64,000 nt of DNA from Leisingera aquaemixtae (lineage in GTDB: Bacteria; Pseudomonadota; Alphaproteobacteria; Rhodobacterales; Rhodobacteraceae), in assembly GCF_019801145.1 (NCBI RefSeq), contig NZ_JAHVJQ010000001.1, positions 124,001-188,000 of the forward strand, read 5' to 3'. Made by a program: the position numbers and the translations under genes. The notes below the pieces were generated by a model, which was not told the origin of the DNA, did no database searches, and worked only from the letters and a program-made list of their open reading frames with translations. Below, piece by piece: positions 26,494 through 36,311 of the stretch (position 1 is the first letter of the stretch; every line of letters starts with the position of its first letter).

Positions 26494-26729
26494 TTGATGC
26501 GGCGCAGTTATCCACAGGATCACCCCGGCGCAGCCTTCATCATTTGCTCACCGTTCCTTCATTTGCGCCCTTGTGGTCCCGGCGCGCAGCGGGCAAGGTG
26601 TGCCCCAGCCTTGAGGTGCCGCGGTTGAAAATCCTGTGCCGCCCCACCAAGTAAAGACATCCAATGAGGAGACGGGCCAAAGCTGCCAATACCGGGGCCG
26701 GGCCGTCTTGCCTAACCAAAGGACCGAGT

Positions 26730-29141
<2,412 letters not shown>

Positions 29142-29169
29142 TCCGCTGATCAAATCAGCAGGCAAAAGG

Positions 29170-29200
29170 AAAGGGCGGTCCGAGGGGGCCGCCCTTTTTA
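29170..29200 (+). terminator. terminator of lon
   Basis: AAAGGGCGG (29170-29178) pairs with CCGCCCTTT (29189-29197), followed by a T-run. Confidence 0.85.
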
Positions 29201-29289
29201 GTGTTCTCTTCCGTTCTGGCCCTTCTTGCCGGGGCGTATGGTTCTTGGCGTCTGCGCGGCATCGCGGGGAGCGCTCCCGCCCGCCGCTG

Positions 29290-29447
29290 GCAGCGCTTCA
29301 CGCGCCGCCGCTGCGGTTGGGCGTGGCGCTGCACCTTGGGTGCGGCGCACGGCCTGCCCCGGATGGGGCAGGCCGCCGGGCCCAAAATCCGGATGGCATC
29401 CGGCCTCTGGCCGGGCGCCGTGCGGCTGCGGGAGTGCGCCCGCAGCC
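29290..29447 (+). repeat. family B structured element, copy 1 (hairpin, three-way junction, hairpins)
   Basis: GCAGCG/CGCTGC hairpin (29290-29314) is followed by a compact junction: outer stem TTGGGC (29317-29322) with GCCCAA (29380-29385), enclosing GCGCTGCACC-TTG-GGTGCGGCGC (29326-29348) and GGCCTGCCCC-GGAT-GGGGCAGGCC (29351-29374). A CCGGATG/CATCCGG hairpin (29389-29403) and a 9-bp GGCTGCGGG/CCCGCAGCC hairpin (29424-29447) follow. No gene is seen in 29201-29464. A second copy on the other strand is at 36122-36233. Confidence 0.65.
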
Positions 29448-29464
29448 TTGCAGAGAACTAGCGG

Positions 29465-30520
29465 TCAGGCGGCCTTGCTGGCCTGCTCCATCTTGGCCTG
29501 TACCGTGGCAATGGCCATTTCCGCCGGGCTGACATCCGCCGCCTTGGCCTGGTTCAGGATCGCCGCCATGGTCTCGTCCAGCGCCTGCAGCTTCTCGGCG
29601 ACAAAACCCTCGCGGTCCTTGATCTTCTGGATTTCGGTCGCGACGTTGATGATGCCGCCGCCATTGGCCACAAAGTCGGGCGCATAGAGGATGCCGCGGA
29701 CATGCAGCGCCGCGCCGTCCTCAGCCGTTGCCAGCTGGTTGTTGGCGCCGCCCGCGACGATGTCTGCCTTCAGCTGCGGGATGGTCTGGGCGTTCAGGAT
29801 GCCGCCGATGGCGCAGGGGGCAAAGACGTCTGCCTCGGCGCCGTAGATTTCCGCCAGCGGCACCGCCTTGGCGCCAAACTCGGCAACCGCCTTCTCGACG
29901 CGGGCGTCGTCGATGTCGGTGACAACCAGCTTGGCACCGGCCTCGTGCAGGAACTGGCAGAGGTACCAGCCAACGTGGCCCAGGCCCTGCACCGACACGG
30001 TGACGCCGTCCAGATCGCGGCTGCCGTGCTTGTGGGCGCGGGTGGTGCGGATCGCGTTGAAGATGCCGCGCGCGGTGATCGGCGAGGGGTCGCCGCTGGC
30101 GAACTCGCCGTCCGCGAGGCCGGCCACAAAGCGGGTTTCTTCCGCCAGGATCGCCATGTCGGACGGGCTCATGCCCATGTCCTCGGCGGTAATGTAGCGG
30201 CCGTCCAGACCTTCGATGGCGCGGGCAAAGGCGCGCAGCAGCTCCGGCGACTTGTCCTTGGCCGGATCGCCGATGATCACCGCCTTGCCGCCGCCCAGGG
30301 TCAGGCCTGCCGCCGCGTTCTTGTAGGTCATACCTTCGCTGAGGCGCTTGACGTCGGTCAGCGCTTCGTCTTCGCTGGCATAGGGGCGCATGCGCAGGCC
30401 GCCGGCCGCCGGGCCAAGCTGGGTGGAATGCACGGCAATAAAGCCCAGGAGGCCGACAGAGGACTCCTCGACGCGGTAGATTTCTTCATGGGTGCTGGAC
30501 GCAACAGCGGTCACTGTCAT
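29465..30520 (-). CDS. Leu/Val/Phe-type amino acid dehydrogenase
   Basis: A 351-residue NAD-dependent oxidative deaminase of the Glu/Leu/Phe/Val dehydrogenase family. The catalytic Lys region LTLGGGKAVIIGDP (about 75-90), the second conserved Asp segment TAEDMGMSPSDM and the Rossmann loop VQGLGHVGWYLCQFL (about 180) are present. Length and glycine pattern fit leucine/valine/phenylalanine dehydrogenase better than glutamate dehydrogenase. ATG 30520 follows GGAGGAGTCATCCAG. It is divergent from an Lrp-type regulator, which probably controls it in response to an amino acid. Confidence 0.9.
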   Translation of the reverse strand: MTVTAVASSTHEEIYRVEESSVGLLGFIAVHSTQLGPAAGGLRMRPYASEDEALTDVKRLSEGMTYKNAAAGLTLGGGKAVIIGDPAKDKSPELLRAFARAIEGLDGRYITAEDMGMSPSDMAILAEETRFVAGLADGEFASGDPSPITARGIFNAIRTTRAHKHGSRDLDGVTVSVQGLGHVGWYLCQFLHEAGAKLVVTDIDDARVEKAVAEFGAKAVPLAEIYGAEADVFAPCAIGGILNAQTIPQLKADIVAGGANNQLATAEDGAALHVRGILYAPDFVANGGGIINVATEIQKIKDREGFVAEKLQALDETMAAILNQAKAADVSPAEMAIATVQAKMEQASKAA

Positions 30521-30652
30521 CTGGATGACTCCTCCAAAACTTTTCCAGATGATACTAGAGCGCAGACGCCGGTTTTCACCAAAAAGCACTGCCTGCGCGG
30601 GGCGGTTTGGTAGTATGGTCCAAAAATGGCGCCAGATTTAGGGGAAAGCTCC

Positions 30653-31108
30653 ATGGATTCGATTGACCGCAAGATTGTAGCTGCGCTTCAGCGCAACGGG
30701 AGGCTGAAGATTTCCGAATTGTCGGAAATGGTCGGCCTGTCGGCCACCCCCTGCGCGCGCCGGGTGGCCAACCTGGAAGAGAGCGGCGTGATCAGCGGTT
30801 ATTCGGCGCGGGTGGACCAGGCCAAGCTGGGGCTGCCGGTGACGATCTTTGTGGCGGTGGAGCTGGAGCGGCAGTCCACCGATGCGCTGCAGGCCTTTGA
30901 GAAGGCGGTGCGCAAGTTCGACCAGGTGATGGAGTGCTACCTGATGACAGGCACCCGCGACATTCTATTGCGGGTGGTGGCCGAGGATCTGCCGGACTTC
31001 GACCGCTTCCTGGAGGACCGGCTGATGCGGGTGCCGGGCATCCGCAACACCCGCTCCAGCTTTACCCTGCGCACCATGATACAGCGCGACGCGTTGCCCG
31101 CCTGCTGA
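30653..31108 (+). CDS. Lrp/AsnC family transcriptional regulator
   Basis: A 151-residue regulator: helix-turn-helix (SIDRKIVAALQRNGRLK, then MVGLSATPCARRVANLE) and a C-terminal RAM/AsnC ligand domain (about 65-145). ATG 30653 follows GGGGAAAGCTCC. It is divergent from the amino acid dehydrogenase, with the arrangement seen for BkdR/Lrp-type local activators. Likely effector is a branched-chain or aromatic amino acid; that is inference. Confidence 0.92.
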   Translation: MDSIDRKIVAALQRNGRLKISELSEMVGLSATPCARRVANLEESGVISGYSARVDQAKLGLPVTIFVAVELERQSTDALQAFEKAVRKFDQVMECYLMTGTRDILLRVVAEDLPDFDRFLEDRLMRVPGIRNTRSSFTLRTMIQRDALPAC

Positions 31109-31241
31109 CCGGTTCACGGCGGCGGGCCGGCTGTGCTAGGCTGGTTTCGCAACACCGGCCCGCCAGTCCGCTGCCGCCCGCGACAGGGGTGCGCCAGCGC
31201 GAACGCCAGGAGCGGGATTCTTTCAGGCAAAGGGGCAGTAA

Positions 31242-31664
31242 ATGGCACGAACGGCAAAGAAAAGCGGGGCATCCGCGCGCAAACCGGCCGCTGGCAAGGC
31301 CGCCGCGCGCAAGACGGGCGCGGCTAAACCAGCAGATGCGGCACCGGCGGCGCCGGAGCCGGTGGTTGTTGCCGCCGCAGCGCCCGTGGTCCAGGCCGCG
31401 GCACTGGCCAAGAGGGAGCTGGTGGAACAGGCCGTTGAACGCTCCGGCGTCAAGAAGAAGGACGCCAAGCCGGTGGTCGAGGCGGTTCTGGCGCTGCTGG
31501 GGGAGGCCGTTGCAGAGGGTCGTGAGCTGAACCTGAAACCCTTTGGCAAGCTGCGCGTCAACCGCAGTCAGGAGCGCGGCAACGGCCGGGTGTTCGTTTG
31601 CAGGCTGCGCCAGCCGCAGACGGTTGAAGGCACGGCGAATGCCGGGGCAGAAGAAAATACATAA
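31242..31664 (+). CDS. HU-family DNA-binding protein with a Lys/Ala-rich N-terminal tail
   Basis: A 140-residue nucleoid protein. Residues 1-50 are a Lys/Ala/Arg/Pro-rich tail like eukaryotic histone H1 tails (KKSGASARKPAAGKAAARK). Residues 54-130 are the HU/IHF fold (LAKRELVEQAVERSGVKKKD, LNLKPFGKLRVNRSQERGNG), although the usual beta-arm sequence is altered. ATG 31242 follows AAAGGGGCAGTAA. Probably compacts DNA; the tail would add nonspecific binding. It lies just upstream of the tRNA cluster. Confidence 0.82.
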   Translation: MARTAKKSGASARKPAAGKAAARKTGAAKPADAAPAAPEPVVVAAAAPVVQAAALAKRELVEQAVERSGVKKKDAKPVVEAVLALLGEAVAEGRELNLKPFGKLRVNRSQERGNGRVFVCRLRQPQTVEGTANAGAEENT

Positions 31665-31731
31665 GAACGCCAAAATTCTTCCATTGCCCCTCTTGCGGAG
31701 CCCGCAGCGGACCGTTAAAAGCCTGCCTCAC

Positions 31732-31806
31732 GGGTGATTAGCTCAGTGGTAGAGCGCTTCGTTCACATCGAAGATGTCAGGAGTTCAAATCTCTTATCAC
31801 CCACCA
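31732..31806 (+). tRNA. tRNA-Val (CAC)
   Basis: Full cloverleaf of 75 nt: acceptor GGGTGAT/ATCACCC, anticodon stem CTTCG/CGAAG around loop TTCACAT (anticodon CAC), T loop TTCAAAT, CCA encoded at the end. It reads the Val codon GTG. Confidence 0.95.
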
Positions 31807-31920
31807 TTATTCCTGAAAGGCGCTCCCTGAAAAGGTTGAGCGCCTTTTGTCTTTCCGGGGTTTCGCTGGGGGAGTTGTGCCGCTACCAATTTGCCTGAAA
31901 AAACGGGCAGGGGGCATATC

Positions 31921-32490
31921 ATGCAATTTCCGAAAATCTGGCTGCTGCGGCACGGGCAGACCGAATGGAATGCAGAGCACCGCATTCAGGGGCAGTTGGA
32001 ATCGCCGCTGAGCCCATTGGGAGTGGAGCACGCCCGCAGGCAGGCTGTGCTGATGGCGCCGGTGATGGCGCAGACGCCCGCATGTTATGCCTCGCCGCTG
32101 GGCCGGGCGCAGCAGACCGCGGATATTGCCCTGGGCGGTGCGCCTTTCCTGACCGATCCGCGCCTGGCGGAAGCTTATGCGGGGGTGTTCCAGGGCATGA
32201 CGCTGGAAGAAGTGGCAGAACAGTATCCGCTAGTTTACGGCGGCAACCCGCGCAATCTCGACCTGTTCTGCGAGGCGCCGGGAGGTGAGGGGTATGACAG
32301 CTTTCATGCCCGGATCCTGGATTTCATGCAGTCCTTGACCGGGCCGTCGGTGGTGGTGGCGCACGGGCTGCTGGGGCAGGTGATGCGCGGCATCGTCTGC
32401 GGGCTCAGCCGCGACCGGATGGCGGCGCTGCCGAACGGGCAGGGCTGTGTCTATGTGCTGGAAAACGGACGCGAAACGGTGCTGGAGTAG
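31921..32490 (+). CDS. histidine phosphatase (phosphoglycerate mutase-like) protein
   Basis: A 189-residue cytoplasmic phosphatase. The phosphohistidine motif LRHGQTEWN is at about residues 9-17, the SPLGRAQQTA arginine motif near 58, and the second active-site His in VVVAHGLLGQVMR near 150. It is of the small, cofactor-independent-mutase-like phosphatase type; substrate unknown (sugar phosphates or a cofactor intermediate in relatives). ATG 31921. It lies between the two valine tRNA genes. Confidence 0.9.
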   Translation: MQFPKIWLLRHGQTEWNAEHRIQGQLESPLSPLGVEHARRQAVLMAPVMAQTPACYASPLGRAQQTADIALGGAPFLTDPRLAEAYAGVFQGMTLEEVAEQYPLVYGGNPRNLDLFCEAPGGEGYDSFHARILDFMQSLTGPSVVVAHGLLGQVMRGIVCGLSRDRMAALPNGQGCVYVLENGRETVLE

Positions 32491-32566
32491 CCGTCTGCTG
32501 CGCGCAAAGAAATTCTGCGATTTCCTCTTGCACTGTCCGGCGTCATTGTCTAAATCCGCCGTCACC

Positions 32567-32642
<76 letters not shown>

Positions 32643-32842
32643 TTCCCCCTGTTCGAAGTATCATGAATGCCCCGCAAGGCAGCTGCTTGCTGCGGGTGTT
32701 TTCTGTTGCTTTTCAGGGGCTTGAATTGCGCGGCGGATTTTTTTCCGGGAAAGTCGGGAAAATGGCAAAACACCGCTTGACGGCTTGGGGGGCGGGGAAT
32801 ATTACAGCCCAACATTCAGCAGCGATGCTGAATGCGCAGCGG

Positions 32843-32919
32843 GCGGTTGTAGCTCAGTTGGTTAGAGTACCGGCCTGTCACGCCGGGGGTCGCGGGTTCG
32901 AGCCCCGTCAACCGCGCCA
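32843..32919 (+). tRNA. tRNA-Asp (GTC), copy 1
   Basis: 77-nt cloverleaf: acceptor GCGGTTG/CAACCGC, anticodon stem CCGGC/GCCGG around loop CTGTCAC (anticodon GTC), encoded CCA. The 203 bases between this gene and tRNA-Val(TAC) hold no gene. Confidence 0.96.
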
Positions 32920-33001
32920 CTGCTGTGCCCTGTCCCGGGGCTGAACAGGGACCGCCCCGGAGGGGACCTGGATCGGAAACGGTCCGCCGCAAGGCGAAAA
33001 T

Positions 33002-33078
33002 GCGGTTGTAGCTCAGTTGGTTAGAGTACCGGCCTGTCACGCCGGGGGTCGCGGGTTCGAGCCCCGTCAACCGCGCCA
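33002..33078 (+). tRNA. tRNA-Asp (GTC), copy 2
   Basis: Same 77-base sequence as copy 1, 82 bp further on, with a different spacer. Confidence 0.96.
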
Positions 33079-33145
33079 CTTTCGCCCGCCGCCCTGGCGT
33101 TTCAGGGTCCGCCCCGGACGGGGAACATAGCCGAAAGGCCCATGC

Positions 33146-33222
33146 GCGGTTGTAGCTCAGTTGGTTAGAGTACCGGCCTGTCACGCCGGGGGTCGCGGGT
33201 TCGAGCCCCGTCAACCGCGCCA
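33146..33222 (+). tRNA. tRNA-Asp (GTC), copy 3
   Basis: Same 77-base sequence as copies 1 and 2, 67 bp after copy 2. Last of the tRNA run; the duplicated DUF922-like gene follows. Confidence 0.96.
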
Positions 33223-33342
33223 CTTTCCCTCCTTCTCCGCATAAATTCTCATCAATCAGGCCTGCCTGTGATACATTTGCTGCGCGGCGGCTGGCGGCTG
33301 CCTGCGTATTGTTGTGTGTATTTACAGAAGGGGAGGCAGGCG

Positions 33343-34326
33343 ATGGGCGTCGACGTGAAGGTCAAGCTGCCGAAACCATCAAAGAAGCCCTACAAAGTTT
33401 CAGCCATCGATATCGACGGGGTGCGGGACGCGCTGGACAGCAAGGATGCCTGGGGCAGCTACGACCCGGCGCCGGTGTTCGTGCCCAAGTTTGCCAAGGA
33501 CAAATCGGTCAGCCAGATCACGGTGTCCTGCAAGCCGGTGGCCAGGCAGCCCTCCTGGGCGGAGTACGGCAAGACCACCAAGAAGCGGCAGGCGGAATGG
33601 GACCGGATGATCAAGGCGCTGGAGAAGTATCTGACCGCGCTGCACAATCTGGCTCTGGAGTCAGCGGCGAAGTTTGCGGCCAGGATGCAGGCGCGGAAGG
33701 AGCCGCTGCAGAAGGATGAGCTGAAGGCGCTGTTCAAGGAGGCCAAGGAGGCGATGCTGGCGGCGGTCGAGGGCTATGCGTCGAAGACCTCGAACGGCTA
33801 CAGCGTGGGGGTCAAGCTGGACGACGTGCCGCCGGATCCCGCGGTGTTCAAAAAGACCATCCCGAAGCCCAAGGACGTGTCCTATTCGGTCAGCGGCAAG
33901 ACCATCGAAGCGGTGTTCAAGGCGCTGAACAAACGCAGTTTCTGGGGGCGCTACCGGTCAAATGCCAGCTATTCGGCCAGTTTTCAGCTGGACGGCCATG
34001 TGAAGGAGTTCAAGCTGACCAGCAAGCCGGTCGTCACGATGCCCAAGTGGAAGGAATACAGCAAGGGCAACAAGGGGCAAAAGGGCAGCTGGGACACCAT
34101 GTGGAAGAAGCTCTATGCCCATGAGAACAACCACCACAAGATTTTCACCGATTGCGTGGCAGCGCTGGAGACGAGCCTGGCGTCGGAGAATGTTCTGAAG
34201 GCGGATCTTAAGTCATTCTGGGAGACCGAAACCAAGGAATGGCAGAAGAAGCAGGACGCTTATGACAGCAAGACAGACCACGGGGTGAAGGAGGGAGTCG
34301 AGCTTGACGCCTCGCATGACCCCTGA
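33343..34326 (+). CDS. duplicated DUF922-like protein (putative Zn-dependent peptidase)
   Basis: A 327-residue, lysine-rich protein without signal peptide, built of two similar halves (about 1-165 and 180-320). Paired segments are YKVSAIDIDGVRDALDSK...WGSY with YSVSGKTIEAVFKALNK...WGRY, then VSCKPVARQPSWAEYGK with LTSKPVVTMPKWKEYSK. The second half has a peptidase-like zinc motif, HENNHHKIF (HExxH); the matching place in the first half (YLTALHNLALES) lacks it. DUF922 proteins are predicted secreted zinc proteases, but here no export signal is seen. ATG 33343 follows GGGGAGGCAGGCG. Directly after three tRNA-Asp genes. Confidence 0.7.
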   Translation: MGVDVKVKLPKPSKKPYKVSAIDIDGVRDALDSKDAWGSYDPAPVFVPKFAKDKSVSQITVSCKPVARQPSWAEYGKTTKKRQAEWDRMIKALEKYLTALHNLALESAAKFAARMQARKEPLQKDELKALFKEAKEAMLAAVEGYASKTSNGYSVGVKLDDVPPDPAVFKKTIPKPKDVSYSVSGKTIEAVFKALNKRSFWGRYRSNASYSASFQLDGHVKEFKLTSKPVVTMPKWKEYSKGNKGQKGSWDTMWKKLYAHENNHHKIFTDCVAALETSLASENVLKADLKSFWETETKEWQKKQDAYDSKTDHGVKEGVELDASHDP

Positions 34327-34332
34327 AGGCGA

Positions 34333-34716
34333 TCAAGCGGTCGGGGTGTCCTGACTGAAGGTGTTGAGCCAGCCGTCTTCGCCCTGCTCCCAGAGGGAAG
34401 AGATCAGCATTTCCTTCCACTCCTGGCTGGCGGCCGGGCGGTAGGCGGCGCGGTAGCAGAGCAGAACCGTGTCCCCGGAGATGACACGCAGCTGCGCGTC
34501 GTTGAGGCGGTAGTCCGCCATCACCGGCCCGGCGTTCAGCTGACCACAATGGCATGCCTTGTCCGAAAAGCCGCTGGGATAGACACCAAGGAAATCCTCC
34601 GACAGCATCCGGCCGTCGGCCTCCGGGTCGCCTGCAACCAGCGCCTGCCAGACCTTGATTTCCAAGGCGAGGATTTCGGCCAGCAGCGGCCCGTCTGTCA
34701 GAATCTTCGTGCTCAT
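34333..34716 (-). CDS. DUF4440/SnoaL-like (NTF2-fold) protein
   Basis: A 127-residue protein. The pattern ALEIKVWQALVAGDPEADGRMLSEDF near the start and LLCYRAAYRPAA...WKEMLISSLWEQGEDGWLNTF at the end match NTF2-fold DUF4440 proteins, which include isomerases, but here no catalytic set is recognisable. ATG 34716; the frame extending upstream into the neighbouring small gene is not conserved. Converges with the gene ending at 34326, 6 bp away. Confidence 0.75.
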   Translation of the reverse strand: MSTKILTDGPLLAEILALEIKVWQALVAGDPEADGRMLSEDFLGVYPSGFSDKACHCGQLNAGPVMADYRLNDAQLRVISGDTVLLCYRAAYRPAASQEWKEMLISSLWEQGEDGWLNTFSQDTPTA

Positions 34717-34784
34717 GCCGCCAGCCTGCCGCTGCAGGCCACCCGATGCAAGCCGTGCAGCGGCCGAAGGGGGGGGGGAGGCGG

Positions 34785-35006
34785 TCAGAGCGCGGGCGGG
34801 TTCGGGTTGGCCTCGGTGTCGTGGCGCCAGCCGGTCAGTTCCGTGTTGACCCATTGCTTGAGGCGTTCCAGGTCCGGTTTCGGGCTGGATTCCAAGTAGC
34901 GCAGCAGCACCCGGGTGCCGTGCTGATACCCGGCCCGGTAGCTTTCCTCCGGGTCGGTCTGGTTGCCCTCGAAACCGGGCGGGCGGTTGAACCTGCTTTG
35001 TGACAT
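34785..35006 (-). CDS. small conserved hypothetical protein
   Basis: A 73-residue protein with a Pro/Asp-rich beginning (RFNRPPGFEGNQTDPEESYRAG) and a helical end (LERLKQWVNTELTGWRHD). ATG 35006 is preceded by GGAGGCAGCAC, which decides the start. No signal or membrane segment. Upstream of the DUF4440 gene by 68 bp with a G-run (GGGGGGGGG) in the gap; the two may be co-transcribed. Confidence 0.65.
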   Translation of the reverse strand: MSQSRFNRPPGFEGNQTDPEESYRAGYQHGTRVLLRYLESSPKPDLERLKQWVNTELTGWRHDTEANPNPPAL

Positions 35007-35133
35007 GTGCTGCCTCCGTTTGCCTATCGCTCGCGTGTTTCCGCAAGGGTAGGGCAAGAGCGATAAGCGAGTCTTAACCGGTGCGTAAAACGAACGGAAA
35101 ACGGCGCGGTTCTGGCAGGGCTTTGCAGGCGTT

Positions 35134-36012
35134 TCAGGGCTGCGGCAGCGGCCCGAGGAAATCCAGCAGTGCGGCAGCAGTTTCCTCTGGCGCGCTGTCG
35201 ATAAAGAAATGCCCGCCGGGGATGGCGCGCGCAGTCATGTCCTGCAGGCGCGGCGCCCAGGTGGCGGCGACGTCATAGGCCCGGGCCATGGCGCCATCGG
35301 CGCCGTAGAGCACCAGCGCCGGGCAGCGGACCTTGCGGCTGAGGTCGCGGGCGTCGTCGTGGAAATCCACCTCGATCGCGGCCCGGTAGTCGTTGCACAT
35401 GGCGTGCACGCAGGCGGGGTCCGCCCAGGCGCGCCGGTAGGCGGCCAGCGCATCAGGCGGGAAATCCGACAGCGAGGCGCCGCCCCAGCCCAGCAGGCAG
35501 CTTTCGAAGTAGGCCTGCGGATCGGCGCCGATCATCCGCTCCGGCAGCGGCGCGGGCTGGGCCAGGAAGAACCAGTGGTAATAGGCGCGGGCGACCTGCC
35601 GGGTCAGCTGGTCCAGCAGCAGATGGGTCGGGATGATGTCCATCACGGTGAGGCTGGCGACGGCTTCGGGTGCATCCAGCGCCAGCCGGTGCGCGGTGCG
35701 GCCGCCGCGGTCGTGCCCGGCCAGGTGGAAGCGCGGAAACCCCAGCGCCTGCATCAGCGCCAGCTGGTCGGTGGCCATGCTGCGGAAGCTCATGGCGTCC
35801 ACGCCCTCGGGCTTGGAGCTGGCGCCATAGCCGCGCAGGTCCGCCGTAACCACTGTGAAGCGGCGGGCGAGGGCGGGGATGGCGTCCTCCCACATCTCCT
35901 TGGTTTGCGGAAAGCCGTGCAGCAGCAGAAGCGGCGGGCCGCCGCCGCGCCTTGTATAAGCGATTTCCTGGCCGTTCACCTGAAGTGTGCCGGTTTCGAT
36001 GACGGCTGGCAT
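35134..36012 (-). CDS. alpha/beta hydrolase, haloacetate-dehalogenase-like
   Basis: A 292-residue alpha/beta hydrolase. The oxyanion segment LLLLHGFPQT, the DLRGYGASSKP segment, and the nucleophile elbow AGHDRGGRTAHR with Asp at about residue 105 instead of Ser point to the dehalogenase / epoxide hydrolase branch. The DRGGR plus a later GHFF catalytic His match fluoroacetate dehalogenases. An epoxide hydrolase-type role is the main alternative. ATG 36012 follows GGGAGA. Single gene. Confidence 0.85.
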   Translation of the reverse strand: MPAVIETGTLQVNGQEIAYTRRGGGPPLLLLHGFPQTKEMWEDAIPALARRFTVVTADLRGYGASSKPEGVDAMSFRSMATDQLALMQALGFPRFHLAGHDRGGRTAHRLALDAPEAVASLTVMDIIPTHLLLDQLTRQVARAYYHWFFLAQPAPLPERMIGADPQAYFESCLLGWGGASLSDFPPDALAAYRRAWADPACVHAMCNDYRAAIEVDFHDDARDLSRKVRCPALVLYGADGAMARAYDVAATWAPRLQDMTARAIPGGHFFIDSAPEETAAALLDFLGPLPQP

Positions 36013-36121
36013 GGGCTCTCTCCCTTTTCTGGGGGCGTCTGGCGTATTGGAGCCGCAGCTGTCCGCCGTATCAAGCCCGCCGTTGCGTTTGGGTGAAACG
36101 GGAGGGCTCCCGCGTCTTGGC

Positions 36122-36233
36122 GCGGCATCTTGGATGCCGCACAGCAAGCCTTGGGCCCGGCGCTGTGCGGATGCACAGCGCGCGCCGCCTGTGGCGGCGC
36201 CTGGCCCAACGGGAAGAGGGGCTCTTCAGAGCC
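36122..36233 (-). repeat. family B structured element, copy 2 (hairpin, three-way junction, hairpin)
   Basis: Read on the minus strand: GGCTCT/AGAGCC hairpin (36233-36220), outer stem TTGGGCC (36209-36203) with GGCCCAA (36157-36151), enclosing GCGCCGCC-ACA-GGCGGCGC (36200-36182) and GCGCTGTGC-ATCC-GCACAGCGC (36181-36160), then GCGGCATC/GATGCCGC hairpin (36140-36122). All stems are perfect. Same plan as copy 1 at 29290-29447 but different bases in the inner stems. No gene lies in 36013-36311. Confidence 0.65.
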
Positions 36234-36311
36234 TTGATGGAGGGCGGGAGAGTGCCCTGTTGTTTGGGGAGGAACTGTGGCGGGGCGGACGATTTGCCCG
36301 CCCCACGGTCC

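Noticed and set aside
26600-26660. Heat-shock sigma-32 promoter before lon
   Set aside because: CTTGAG is present near 26611, but the matching downstream box is poor, so the promoter is not claimed.
29201-29532. Plus-strand open frames in the lon-dehydrogenase gap
   Set aside because: They run across family B hairpins, overlap the dehydrogenase gene end, and show no family sequence; GC-rich hairpins make chance open frames likely.
32843-33222. Regularly spaced repeats that could look like a CRISPR array
   Set aside because: The repeats are 77-base tRNA-Asp genes with cloverleaf folding; spacers are of different length and there are no cas genes.
32816-33223. Minus-strand open frame with the repeated phrase LTGLEPATPGVTGRYSNQLSYNR
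   Set aside because: It is the antisense of the three tRNA-Asp genes, a well-known false protein; the repeat is the tRNA sequence itself.
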